From Larix kaempferi (taxonomy: Eukaryota > Streptophyta > Pinopsida > Pinales > Pinaceae): a stretch of 64,000 nt of DNA. Of the stretch, positions 1 to 12,828 are shown piece after piece. The notes under the pieces are model-generated. The model was not told the DNA's origin and searched no databases. It worked only from the letters and a program-made list of their open reading frames with translations. The position numbers were made by a program, and so were the translations under genes. Positions within the stretch are counted from its first letter, which is position 1; every line of letters starts with the position of its first letter. The DNA is taken from assembly GCA_027924585.1 (NCBI GenBank), contig BSBM01001026.1, forward strand, positions 858,501-922,500, in the 5' to 3' direction.

Positions 1-543
1 GTTGCAGGGACTTCAAGCTATGGAATTTTATAATCAAGCACGCAGTATGATGTTTTGACAAGTTTCACTGATAGTGATTTTGCAGGAAGTTTGGATGACA
101 GGAAGAGCACTTCCGGTCATGTTTTTCATCTTGGATCAGGGGTGATTTCATGGGCATCCAAGAAGCAGCCCATTGTGACACTTTCATCGGCAAAAGCAGA
201 GTATGTAGCAGCGACATTAGCAGCATGTCAAGCAATCTGGTTACGCAGAGTTTTAGAAGGTCTTCAACATAAACAAAAAGGACCAACCACAGTTTATTGT
301 GACAACAACTCAACAATCGCTCTATCCAAGAACCATGTTTTTCACTAGAAAAGCAAGCACATTGATACTAGATATCACTTCGTAAGAGAGCTTGTGAAGA
401 ATGGTGAAGTTCATGTTGAGCATTGTAAATCGATTGACCAATTGACTGACATATTCACAAAGCCATTGGCAAAAGATATTTTTGAAATTCATAGAAATAA
501 TTTAGGCATTGTAAAAGCTGCAGTAGTCAGCAGTAGTAATTAA
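1..543 (+). pseudogene. copia pol 3' end: RT tail and RNase H, broken
   Basis: The frame of codon 4-6 reads the end of a Ty1/copia reverse transcriptase and its RNase H domain. Family motifs seen are FTDSDFAGSLDDRKSTSG, then SWASKKQ, LSSAKAEYVA, AIWLRR and YCDNNSTIALSKN, followed by KHIDTRYHFVREL and the usual tail ending in a TAA at 541-543. In-frame stops occur near position 34 (TAA) and at 346-348 (TAG, just before the conserved KHIDTRYH). The upstream half of the element lies outside the window. The copia assignment is firm. The stops make it a non-functional copy. Confidence 0.9.
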
Positions 544-818
544 GAGGGAGTGCTAGAAATAGTAATTACTTCAGTTAGCTTTAGCTTTTACTTGAGTTAC
601 TATTTAGAAGTTCAGTTAATAAATGCAACAGCATGCTTTGCATGCATGCAAAAGCTAGGTTAGAGCTTTTAGGGTTTTCCATACGTGTTTAAATACACAT
701 TACATTATTGTTTGTATTACATCAGTTGATCTCCGTTTATGAATAAAGAATGAAGAGCCGTAGCTCATTCCGCATTATCTTTGTTTATTTCTGCCTCCAA
801 CCTTCATATTTGTCTACA
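543..818 (+). mobile_element. PPT and 3' LTR of the copia fragment
   Basis: The purine run AAGAGGGAG follows the pol stop directly and acts as polypurine tract. The LTR then runs from TGCTAGAAATAG at 551 to TCTACA at 818 (268 bp, TG...CA). It holds a TTTAAATACA TATA-like box near 690 and an AATAAAG polyadenylation-like signal near 742. It also has a GCATGCATGC palindrome near 641-651. The start is close to the TGTTAGAAATA consensus common in plant copia LTRs. No TSD can be checked because the left end is off the window. Confidence 0.75.
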
Positions 819-1129
819 GTAAATGCATAATGCATATGTGGATATGAACCCTCCATTGATGGCTTGCATTCCTTCCTTATTGAAATAAAGAACATTCCCA
901 TGCAAGGATGAAGCCTCCATTCATGTCTCCGAGATATCCATTAATTGTTCTATGTAACAAACACATGCGGCCTAGTTCCATTTCTTAATGTTTCTTACTA
1001 AAATTTTCTATCCATTATGACCAATATACTCATATAATGTAGTTTATAGTATAATGTTGATGAAAAGTTAATGATATAGTATAATTTTAGCCTTTACACA
1101 AACTTCAAAACAAGGTATTTGACATCTTG
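819..1129. other. no gene seen
   Basis: AT-rich sequence with no open frame of note, no LTR boundary and no clear repeat. Nothing supported here. Confidence 0.5.
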
Positions 1130-1670
1130 CCGAAGTTCGATGTTGAAGGGAGTGTTTGAGTGACTGAACATATTAGGAAATATGAATCTATTTTATCTTT
1201 ATTAAATGGTGTTCAACATATTAGGAAATATGAATCTATTTTATGTTTATTAAATGATGTTCATGATGATGCAGCTTGTAGATTATTCCCTTTCACGTTT
1301 GAAGGTAAAGTTTCTAATTAGTTTAGTTTTTTACCTCTTAATTCAATTCATAACTGGTCAGAGTTCAAAAATGTTTTTGAAGATTCTTTTTAAGATTAAA
1401 CGACACAACTAAAATTTATCAAAATCCGAGTCAAATGCAGGTACATGCTCAAGAATCCATCTGATATTTTAACACTCGTTTTCGCCAGGCATATTACAGT
1501 CTACACAAATATGATATATCTTCATCACAACTCATCTTTCACTAGTATGTTAAGTCTCTCACATAAACTATGGCTATGTTTATTCTACATGGAGGCATTG
1601 CATATTTTCATGAAACATGCAAGGATCCCCAAAATATCGAGAAAGACTTAAAAAGGTATCCTCTAGAACT
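1130..1670 (+). pseudogene. gypsy-type gag remnant
   Basis: Conceptual translation across several stops and frameshifts gives the hallmarks of the plant retrotransposon gag domain. These are HIRKYESILSLLN, CRLFPFTFEGKVSN (1279-1320) and a W...F..VFEDSF stretch (1350-1390). Further on come FNTRFRQAYYSLHKY and TMAMFILHG, then EKDL near 1640. These match the order in Ty3/gypsy gag (capsid) proteins from recall of the family, not from a search. A 48-bp in-frame tandem duplication (1167-1214 and 1215-1262) repeats the HIRKYES segment. Stops follow SN (TAG at 1318-1320) and VFEDSF (TAA). Non-functional. Confidence 0.6.
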
Positions 1671-2643
1671 TTTTCCTTCTTCTTTACCTTATGCAAAATG
1701 TGATGAAAATGAACCAAATATTTTATAATTTTAATTAAAAGAGCAAGTTGACATCTTACATAATGATATTATATCTTTATGGAAGGGAAGAAACACACAA
1801 GGAATTTTTCATAATCCTAAATACGGAGATTTTGCGTCTAGAATTCGACAATTCTTAAATGCAAAAACATTAGTGACAAATTCTAATTATAAGTCTTCTT
1901 CGCTAGACAAATGTACATACAATGATTGTTTTACCTTTTCTCATCCTTATCTTGGAAGGAGAATGTATTTTGAATGCTTCTAACTCCTTAAGTGAAGATT
2001 TCGAGAACATGTCATCTCCCGAATTTGATCATAACAATCCAATTTCAAATAAAAACAAATATTTAAGGAACCATGAAGAGGATTCACCATCTATTACTAA
2101 TGATTTAAAAAGTCCTCTTTCCATAATTGATATCCACTTTTCTTCATTCGATCAATTGATGGATCTTAAGATGGAAAATTTTGAAGAAACTAGTTGTACT
2201 TCAGATTTCAAAGAACATGTTGATTCTACTCATTTTGAGAAATATGACTTTGAATATCCTTTATATTTATATTTTAATTCTGATTGTTATGAAGAACATG
2301 ATAAAGGTAAGTCTTTAAAGGATGAGTTGGTTGAAATCATGATTGAATTTCAGAATATTTGTTTCAAATATATTTTTTCTAAAAATCAGTTTTGAATGAA
2401 AATTTGTTACGATCAAATAATCCGAAAATGGACAAACCTCATGCGTTTATCTGTTTAAAAGATGAAAATGAATCAGATGTGTTATTTCAATTGGATAATA
2501 ATCATACTTTTATGAAGGAAAAATTGTCCAATTTTAAAGTTTTAAATCATGATTTTGATGAGTTTCTTCTGAATCGTGATCTTAATTATTCCCAACTTGT
2601 TTTTTATGATCCCATAACTTATGGTTGGAAAAATGATCTTTGA
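1671..2643 (+). pseudogene. two acidic ORFs after gag remnant (ORFs 1922-2395, 2392-2643)
   Basis: Two open frames of 157 and 83 codons overlap by 4 bases in different phases, which looks like one former frame broken by a single-base shift near 2393. The products are rich in Asp, Glu, Asn and Ser and match no domain I recognise. They follow the gag remnant on the same strand, so they are probably the region downstream of gag in a non-autonomous or decayed gypsy-type element. Calling them gag-linked is inference from position. No protease, RT or integrase motif is present, and no LTR was found on either side. Confidence 0.35.
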
Positions 2644-4626
2644 ACAATTTTTCATTTCATTTTTATTTCTTTGTAAATAAGAAGTGTAGTTTACTTTTTC
2701 AAATTTTTGGATTTCCATTTTTATAATTTTCATTATTGATGCAAGATTTGTTTCATCTTGAAGGTGCCAAATTACTTTAAAGTAGTGTTGAGTAGGTTTA
2801 GACTTAGGATTAGCTAGCTTTTATTTGATTTGACATAAATAGATTAGCTTCCTTTTATGTTCAATGTTACAATTGTGAAGGGATACAACGATTTCAAGTG
2901 GATAGTCGATTATCATCATAACACATTTAGGGAAATTTACTTGTATTTCTTCTTTCTTGGTTACACAATTCAACTAAATTCATGAGAATTTCACATCTCT
3001 TGAAATGGATGTTACAACTGCACACATCTAGTTTATGATTTTTTTTTCTTCTGAATAAAATGCCTAATTTGCTAAACATCTCATGTATTGTCTATATTTG
3101 TTACAATCATGATTTAAAGGAAAATTTTCTCATAACCATTTAAATTTTCAATTTTTAGAATCAAAATTTTCATTTCCTTCTTAAATTATGATTTTAATTC
3201 ATACATTTAAAAAAATGAGATGTCAATTTAATATAACCTCAATTTTTATTTTTTAATGCTTTTAACTTAGGATGTTCTTTATAATATTGCTTTTTGAATA
3301 AAAGGGCCTGATTAGTTAATTATCTTTGCAATAATAATATTTATCATGATCACAATTTCAAAGGGATAATAATTTATGATCTATTAATTTAATTTACTTT
3401 TATTCTGTCCCTATTTTATAATTTTCATATTTATTTTCACTTTTGATGAAACCAGATTGTGATATACATATTTTCATTTCTTGCAAATTTAAGTGGTTAA
3501 TTAAAGGCCTAGTTTATTTTCATTTGTAAATATTTTTTGTTTATGTCGATTAGATTAGTTTTTGTTTCTTTCATTTTCTTCCGAGTTTAATTGATCATTT
3601 CTTGATTTTTTGATATTTTCTTTAGGTTTACTTAGAATTTCGAAAATGCGCTGTAGTTAAATAATGACATTTGGTCATCATTGTTTCTTTTTGTATTTAT
3701 TCTTTCACACAAATATGAAATTTCGCGTTTAGGATATCTTTTCAAGGGAATTTTTGTTTTGCTAAGGACTATTTCTCCCCCATTGGCTAGACAATCTCAA
3801 TTGAGGTTAACTATAACTACTAATGATCGACTCCTTTGTATTCTAACTTCCATGGAAAAGAGCAATCAATTAAAACAAGTTCAAAAGGCGTCCTTGCTGA
3901 GGCTATGGATGCCTGTTGGAAGCAGTGTTTCCGTTTGTGACATAAGAGATTTCAAAGCTTAAACTCCAATACATTAAAATATAAATGTAAATATTTCAGA
4001 ATCTGCATGTCATCCCATGCCTTTAAGGGGCTTTTGAGTTCTCTCCTCCAATAATAAATAGGAAAGATGCTTAGCTATGAATCTATAACTAGTGCAATGG
4101 GATAAGAGTTTCTAATGTTCGGTTAAAAGGTATCCATGTTGAGGCTATGGATGCTTGTTGGAAGCAGGGTCATGCCTGTGGTAAGGAGTTCATCCTTATA
4201 TGCTAGAGTTATTCATTTGATTACCTAGTTTTCTTGAGATTGATTCCTTGTAACATGTGTTTTATTTATCAGTAAAATAGTTTCTTATTCTTTTAAGTTC
4301 TTTTGGATAATAGTTGAAATATTTTTACCGATTTTGAAAACTTTCAAAAGTTCAATTTTCATATATGTAACCACTCGATGAATGCAATCATGGCTTTTAG
4401 TAATTACCATGACAAGAAGGCCCTTATCGTTCATCCCATATGTTTGTAAATCTGTGTATATCACCATTTGTTGGCCCCAAACAATCCCCTTTAATTTTTA
4501 AATAAATTAACGGTTTCCCATTTATAATTTTGTAAATACCTTGTTTTCATTTGGCTTTGATTTGCTTTATGATTTCATGATTTGGTTTGATGGTTTTTTC
4601 ATGCTTAGTTTTTCTTTCTTTTGGTG
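2644..4626. other. AT-rich stretch with one imperfect direct repeat
   Basis: Very AT-rich. A roughly 45-bp segment at 3884-3928 (core GAGGCTATGGATGC, GTTGGAAGCAG) recurs imperfectly at 4123-4170. An open frame of 93 codons (3681-3962) covers the first copy but has no recognisable domain. No gene is supported. Confidence 0.4.
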
Positions 4627-4631
4627 GTTTT

Positions 4632-6846
4632 TGTAGGGATCCCCTTTTCGGGGTCCCAAAAAAAAAACTTCCACTACAATTTTTTTTTGTTAGAAGAAAA
4701 TATAGATGTCACAGTTCTAGCTCTATCTATTGTAGTCCATAAGTGTCAATATATATAAAAGAATATACTCAGATCTATTCATTCTCAAAACATTTAGCAC
4801 AATAAATAAAATAAAATAAAATACTTCAAACCTGTTTTCGACGATTGATCCAGCGGATTGATGGAGTCCTCAAAGTGGTCTCCGCATGGTCCAATCCAAT
4901 CTCCTGACGAAGTACCGAGTGACCCCTCGGTTGACCTCCCTACCGTATCGGGGTTACTCTTCTTCACCCCAAACCCCCGGGCTAATGGGGTCGTAAGAAC
5001 ACACAAATAGCCTCCCGAAAGGATCTCCCAATTGTCGTTCCGGCTAATCGCAACTCCAAGGATCATAACATAATCCGAGATTATGATGACCATCCAGCAT
5101 TAGGGAGCAAGAGATCCCTCTCTCTTTCTCCTCCCTCTTTATATAGGAAAAGCTCTTGTTCCATGTGTCTGTCCATGCACATTATTTAATTTAATTTAAT
5201 ATTTTAATTAACAATATTCTCAAATACATGTGTCTCAATGTCTTCAAGGTGCACCTAACTCTCTAGATTAGTGGGAGTTAGGTGTAGGAGAGTTCTACTT
5301 CTCTTTTGATTCTCAATTAGTTTTCTCAATATCTTTTAGTAATTAGTTGTTTTTAATTCTTCAAATTCTTTTAAATAATAAAAACTTTACAACAGGATTT
5401 GTTTCTTTTAATGAAATAGCATCTAAATTCTTTGATTTTTGAGAGATTAAAAGATTAATATATATATTCTTTTAATTTTAAATAAAACACTTTATTCAAA
5501 TAATTATTTATTCTATCTACAGTCTTTTCTTTTTCTTTTATAGTAAATAAGGAAATACTTAAAATAATTCTTTATTCCATTTAAAAAAATATTTTCTTTT
5601 TGAAATAATTCTAATATATATTTCCATTAATTTATAAAAGAAGAGAACATTAACTTTTCTAATTTTCAAATTCCTTTCTCAACCAAAGGACCGGCAGACG
5701 TCGATCAAAAGCAAAGATTCGGGGCAATCACAAGGACTGTCATGATTGTTATCTCGTCCCTTAGTGGTCAGTGACATATGGGTACCTGAACCGACACAAC
5801 TTTTACAGAAAGCAAAGATTCCGACAAACAAACAAAAATAATTACAACTGTGGGTTATGGCCCACCAAAGCTTTCAATCCCATGCATCATGCCCAGCATG
5901 ACATCATGATAATAATAATAATAAAATATTGAATAATTTATTATTAAATTCTCTAAAACTTCCACATGTATATTATTTTATTATGTATGTATGAGTAGTT
6001 TTCTTTTTCCATTCTTCTTTCATCTAGGTACCTCTTCGGCGGGCCCTTCCGACAATATCTTTCTTTCTTCTTATGGGGAGTACTGCATAGTGATCGGGAG
6101 TCGTTACCGCGATCTCTCAACTACGCTCCTTGGAGACTAAGGGATGTTGAGGGATAAGGCTCTCCTTATTGCGCGCCCCTCAACTTATCGTACGCCACCA
6201 AATCATTATGGTCTTTCTCGTACGGCATATGCTTCCCCGAGTGAGATGAAATGGCTTCACTCGTGTGTGGATTACTAGTTCAGGGTCGACAGTCAGTCAT
6301 CATACCCCTAGTGTTCTTTCCGTTCTTATGACCCCGATATTTCCTTTGTGAGTCAATCGGTAAGTCGTTTTACCTGCCACTGCACACGTTCAAACGCATA
6401 TTAGTAGCATTGCACTAATAAACCTTTCAACATTCATCATTTTCATTTTCTTAGTCAGTCAAGTATAAACAAATCACCATTTTTCCTTTCAAGTAATTCC
6501 AATGTTCATCATTTTCATTTCACATATAAAGTCTAAAGCAATCATTCATGGTCCAAGTAATATTTCATCATCCATCATAATATCTCAGTCAGTCAAGCAT
6601 ATATAACATTCAGTCATTCTATCTCAATCAGTCGAGCATATCTAGCATTCAGTCATTCTTTCTCAATGAGTCAAGCATATCTAACATTTAGTTATTCTAT
6701 CTCAATCAGTCAAGTAATAGTTTCTATAACTATCGTTCAAGCATTTTCATAGTAAATTCAAATGGTTCGTGTTTTACTTAGCCGATTCATTTCAAAACTA
6801 GTACCTCATTATTCTAAACAGTTAAGGTGCCGAGGTGGGCATTACA
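4632..6846 (-). repeat. 3' LTR of LARD element
   Basis: This is the 2.2-kb left LTR. It matches 12829-15063 along its whole length, with scattered substitutions and small indels. It carries a minus-strand TATA box near 5140. Between 6580 and 6715 it holds an internal tandem repeat of about 45-50 bp, with core ATCTCAATCAGTC and a variable AGCATAT segment. Confidence 0.93.
5138..5145 (-). promoter_or_regulatory. LTR TATA box
   Basis: The minus strand reads TATATAAAGAGGGAG here, a good plant TATA box followed by a purine-rich leader. The equivalent box in the other LTR is at 13334-13341. Placement about 500 bp from the downstream LTR end suggests the R region starts near 5100-5120. Confidence 0.6.
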
Positions 6847-6860
6847 TACACCCCCTCTTA
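6847..6860 (-). promoter_or_regulatory. PPT of LARD element
   Basis: The minus strand reads TAAGAGGGGGTGTA directly before the LTR start TGTAATGCC. A polypurine tract at this point primes plus-strand DNA synthesis and shows that the element runs on the minus strand. The adjacent minus-strand sequence (about 6861-6905) may encode a last trace of pol, but it is too short to assign. Confidence 0.7.
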
Positions 6861-9800
6861 TTAAAACTTCGTCCCGAAGTTAAGTCTCATGTGCTTCCGT
6901 GGTGAGTTTTCACTTCCTTTTCACATTCATTTCTTCAATATATCCACAATTGATAATAAAATTTCATTTCTTATTTTCTACCCTCATATATGTATAAACC
7001 GCATAATTGGTAATATAACTAAATCGTACCTTTCGTAGTGTTGCAATCCCCGCAGCAGTTCTCCCTTGACATCGCTAATTGTAACTGGGATTGAAATCGT
7101 CTACGACAAATTCCTTCCATTCGACAAAACTATTAAGTACATTGTTTACGAAAATCCTTAAAGCACTGACATATTTCAACATAAGGGATAAAATATTCAA
7201 TCCCAATTTCTCCATTTTCTATAGTTACGTATAACTATCATATATTTTAAAGAGTATCTGAATTTCAAAATAAAAGTTAACCCTTCCAAATTCTATTCTG
7301 CAATACATAACTTAGCCATTCATAAACTAATCTTACATACAACCTCTCTCTTTTCATAATCCAAGGTACAATTAAATACTGGAGGGCCATTTAAAAAGTA
7401 TAATTTCAAATTTTATAAACAAAGTTATGTGAGGCTTTCTTCTCTTCCTTACTCAAGATCCTATAATTCAACGTAAGTATAACTTCTCTCTTTTCACAAT
7501 TCAAAGCATGATTACAACTAGTAGTGCATACTCATGAAGTCATCGTAGTGGTTTACAAAATAAGCATTTGCAACCAATTGATAAAATTCTTGATGCAAAA
7601 CCCTTCATCAAAAGTATACAAACCCTTAATGCAATTCAATCTTACATACTAGCCAATTTAGAGGAGAATAATTCTAACCTATTCGAGAAGATGGGAGTAT
7701 CCTTACCGAAGGAGAAGAAGTAAAACCGCAGCTCTAAATTTTCCACATCAATCTCTATGCATCGCTCATCATAAGTCACAATCTCCCATTATTAAACATT
7801 ATATATATTCATTCATTCTTGATAGTAAATCATAAGCATCCCACCTTCAAAATTATCTAAGCACTTCTTTCTTTAAATTCATATATGGTCATTACTTGTC
7901 ATTTATCATTAAATACATCCACAATAACTATGTTTTACATTCTATTCGAACATAATCTATTTAATTCAATAGTGTAAGAGTCATTCTCAAAAAGATTTAA
8001 TAAGACATTACATTGATACACCATACATGTATATAATAAAGAGATTCATACATCCCTATCGTCATTGAATTCTAGTTTTCTCCAATAATCAAGGCTATAA
8101 ACACAAGTGGTTAAATTCATTAGCTCCTATATCATCTAGTATGGTTACAATACACCCTCACGAACTTAGTCGTAACTTCGTCTCATAATAATCCGATAAT
8201 ACATTCCATAAATGTCAGTCCCAACAGGATTTCCTATATCTCTTATTCGTTCACGAGGGTCTATGGAGTTCCAATTTCCAACAAGTTGCATTTCGTCAAT
8301 AGCCACCCAATAATTTATCAACATAACTAATCCAAGCAAGGTTTCAAATCTATTAGGTTATCCTCCTATCCAAGGAGAAAAGGTAAACATCATAAAATTT
8401 TCAGTCAAAAGTAGATGGGTAAGATATAATCTCGGTTTTAACAAAAAAAGATAGACCCTTAAACATTCCAAAATCAATTCCCATAAGGCTACTTCCAAAT
8501 ACCTCTAAATGTTTCAATAATGTAGGTTCTCAATAAGATGGGATTCGAGTCTTCGAAATTTAGTGACTTAGTCGAACATATTAATCCTTGATTCCTGGTC
8601 CTTTCATCCATAACATTATGTACAAGTCAATGATCTTATCCTAAATTTTCCTCCTTTCATCATTTATGTTGTCATAGATCCTCTTCAACAGTTAAGTCAT
8701 AGTATGTGTGTAATCTTAACGAGTCTTATTCCAAGGACTAGTCGTCCCTTTGTTTAGCTTTCTCCATGTCATGTGGTTAGCATCATTACATTCAATTTAT
8801 TATGCTAATTGTCTCCATACCTCGTTTTACGAAAATTGTCTTCATTTGGCCCTCTCGGCAGTCTGTCGAATTCTCGAAAAGTATATGCATTTACGATATT
8901 ATAATCCTCTTTCCCCCATTTATCATATATATCCACACTCTATGTTAATATATCATCGTTTCAAGTATTAATAATTCTCATCCATTATTAAAATATCTAC
9001 ACTATATCTTAATACCATCCACCATTATTACCAAAGTTTATGCACCATACCTTACTAATGTCTGTCATTATTTTTAAAGGTATCCTATACACACTAGGAT
9101 TGCTATCTTCATTATGCACATAGGTTGCAAAATGTGCTTAATCATTTCAATATTTCTAAATAACATTGCCCTAATTTTGATCTCAAATAATGACAATCCT
9201 TCTCTTCGGTAAAAATTAACATACATCGAGTTAAACTTGATTTATACAACTCCTTTGACATTTAATAACTAAAATGTATTTGAACCATCTTCACGAATAT
9301 CTTGCACCTACAACTAGACTTCGCATAATTCATTTTCAATTCACTTTCTTTATAAACTCAACATCGACCAATGTGTGACCAATGTGTGACCAAGTGACTA
9401 TATACAATACACTCACCATACACTTTCAATATTTCAAACCTTAATTCAATATTTCAACTATATAGATGTATTGGATTTATATTTCTGACCTTATTTAACT
9501 ATTTCTTTCCCTAAATAACATATAACATAAAACACCCCTTCTCTTTTCTTAGAATATATAACAATAAACACCCATTTTATTTTCATAATATAAAACATAC
9601 ATTCTCCTTTTATCAAATATATAACAAATAACATGCATCATCTTAATACATTTCCTAGATAGGGAAGTATATATATATATATTTTTTTTAACATTAACCA
9701 CGTATACAACCATACATTATGCAACTACCCTTGCATACCCATCATATAATCATCATTTTAATCCATCTCTTCAATCATCCCCAAAAATAATGAGTATACC

Positions 9801-12800
9801 CGATCCAACAATGTAATAAGTATACTAGAGCCCTTAGTGATTTATATGAATGTACGTATAGCCCATGACCCTTATGACTCTACTTAGAGTGAGATAGTAA
9901 TTTGAGAAACACTTTAATTGCCTTTAACGCCCCCTCTCTCGATTTTGTTTTTATATACCAAAAAAAAAGTTAATACTAAAACTTGCTTTAGTTTCCAACT
10001 TCTTTCAATCGACTTTTACCATTTGCAGCACGTGTTTTAATCCATATATTTATTAACACTTGGATGAAAAAATTCGTTCTCATTCTTTTTATTTGTTTTT
10101 GTTATAGGCAAAAGTATAATGTTCATACTAGGTTTCTTCCATCATAGTACCATATCTATAAAAATACTTATACATATGAATGGTCTAAAGCACATAATCA
10201 TATGTATTAGAATGTCAACAAAACTTAGCACAATTTTAAGAGGATATAAGTACACCTCATAATATAACTCCATACATATATATGTATATATATCTACCAC
10301 TAATCAATGACCTTGTTTTTGTTCATTCATTTTGACATAAAATCTAGTCCCTATATTTATAATTATATTTATACATATAGTTATACTTCTAAAGGACTAC
10401 AAATAAAATTATATTCTTAGCGTTATAAAAGAGTGGCAAGGAAGGCGCATATGCTTTTTATAGTATGAATAATAGTTTATAATAATAATTATTTAAATTA
10501 ATCATATTAAATTCACTTATGTATATGATGTCTATTCATTTATTTACCTAAATTTATGCATTATGGAATACTGATTTATCCAAATCTATGCACTTTCCTC
10601 CGTATCATTTGGTAACTGTGTGTGCTTGGGAAACATTCACCCAAACTATGGGTCCATCTTAATTCTGGATCTTAAAGTAACCCTTACGGCAGTAAAAGGA
10701 ATGGCAGAGAGTGGCAGCTCGACTAGTGACAACAGATTTCAACCTACACCTACTTCCGGGTATTTGTATACAACAGTAGACAGGACTTTTATTCCACATA
10801 TCATGGAGACAAACACGAATTGAGTGTTGGGCTAATACCGAGCTCGGCGTGATGAGGGTGTTGAACAAGAGACAGGGAAAATCTTGACCTCTATCAGCGT
10901 GAACACCACATTAAATAAACCGAGGTTAAAGCAACCAAAAAAAAATACTGAGATCGACTTGTCTCCAAGAATCTGAAGGTAGAAAAGTACAGCCAGAGAT
11001 GCCAGTTCGGTCGGTGATCTCAATGATCATCTTTATCTAGTCAATCGCGAGATTGAGGGTGAAGAAATTCTATAGGCAACGCCGATCTGTAACAATGAAT
11101 TTATGTTATGTAAACTCGTGTCCTGTACAATTGAAGGGCGTGGGAACTTACAAGATAACATAGTAACAAGGTGAGGGTAGTCTCAAAACACCATCAGATG
11201 CATGGATCACATAGATAGTGATACTAAAAACTTAACCCTGAGTTATGGAATTCTAAAATTGTGGTTCTCATTCCTAGTGAAAGGAACGGGGTAATTTCCA
11301 CCACACAATATATTTTGTTCTCTCATGACCAGACAACTGCGAATAGAGTATACATCTAGGTTCATATAAAGAAAAATAAAATCAATGCTATAAGACTTTC
11401 TACGGAGACCAGAACACCGAATTAGATTGGAATACCAACGCTGATGCGAAACAGGGAAATTTCAATTAAGTAATTACTGAGATTTTCCAGGACAAGGTTA
11501 CAATTCGATTCTCAAAAGAAATTTGGGAATGCTTAACAGGATGGATACACAATGTTTGAGGATCAAAGATCAATTTGTATCTATACACAGAGAAAATCAC
11601 TTCATCCACCTGGAAATGCCACTCAATAATCGATGCATAGAGAACGAAGAGAGCGAATTCATTTAGTATTTACTAATTCTGAGACGGTATGCAAGAAATC
11701 AATACACAGATAATGTAGTGTCTCTCATCGGTACAAATTCTTAATGAATAACTACCAATTACATCATAGATCCTGAAATACGTTCAACAACTTTTAAAAT
11801 GGAAACGCAGAGTTTTTTTTTTTGACAGACCAAGTTACCATCACTATACGGATTCTGAAGTCGCCCTTTAATTCTTGAAATGAAAACACAGAGATCAAAT
11901 TACCAGCAAATTTATGGATTGGGTGACGCCTTTTAAGTAAGCAATACGCCATCACGACTATGGATTCCAGAAACGCCCTTATGAAATGAAATAGTTCTGA
12001 TACAGAGATTCGATCCAAAGGTTTTAAACCATCCTCAGGAAAAATAGAAGCGGGATTCAATGGTCGATCGATAGGGATCCGACTCGAAGCTTAAAATCAA
12101 TTCTTATATTTCAATATATATATATATATATAAGTATACAGCGAATATTGGTCAATTCACCAGAGATCTGAATTGGAATCTGACTGGTCTTCAATGGATA
12201 CTAACAGAGTTTATAAGTCGCTCATCAGAGATTCTGAGATCAAATATTTGAGAATGTATATAATTATCACTACAACATGCGGTTTTTAATTTAAAATAAA
12301 ACTCATACAGTGATTCCGTCCTCCACACCTAGAATGGCTTCACGCAATGGACAGAGTTGTTTTTTTTTCTTTTTTAAATAATGATAGTTGAATGGAAAAA
12401 CAGTGAATCCGTTTGTATTCCATGAGGTATACCACGATCCAAGAAATAAAATCATCAAAAGCAAGGAAATAGCTTTCGTATTGGAAACTGAATCGGATCT
12501 TAGATTTCTGTTAAAACCAGATTAGAATATGTGTCAAAACAGAGGTATAATTCGATAGGAAGATATGTCAATTCACAAGCCAATAATCCTTGATTTCTCA
12601 ACGTATTCATAGAAATTTTTGTGCATTTAAACAGAGTTATAGGTTCAGAGAAAACTAGGTCGATCTACAATAATTTAAAAGAATAATTTTAAAGGACAAT
12701 GAACCTTATTCGATAGCCGAGTTGAGATGAGGTAGATCGTTGTAGCAGAGGCTGATTCGGATGTCTGGATCCGACCTTCGACGAAGATACCAACAAATCC

Positions 12801-12810
12801 TCAAAGCTCG
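6861..12810 (-). other. non-coding interior of LARD element
   Basis: Nearly 6 kb between PPT and PBS. The left two thirds (6861-10600) are strongly AT-rich. The right third (10600-12810, next to the PBS and therefore the 5' part) has more even base composition and many CAGAG/GAGATC words. Open frames do not exceed about 90 codons and none shows gag or pol motifs. Simple repeats include a TA run near 12115-12132. Confidence 0.75.
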
Positions 12811-12828
12811 ACCGGCTCTAATATCAGA
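12811..12828 (-). promoter_or_regulatory. PBS of LARD element (initiator tRNA-Met type)
   Basis: The minus strand next to the LTR reads TGATATTAGAGCCGGT. It differs from the usual plant initiator-Met primer site TGGTATCAGAGCCGGT at two positions, one G-to-A and one C-to-T. Two bases separate it from the LTR end. The mismatches look like later decay. Confidence 0.75.

Noticed and set aside
4794-5093. 99-codon minus-strand frame in the LARD LTR, present again at 12990-13289 with the same length
   Set aside because: Both copies exist because they are LTRs of one element. They differ at about ten of 99 residues, so nearly all base changes alter the protein. That is neutral drift, not a conserved gene.
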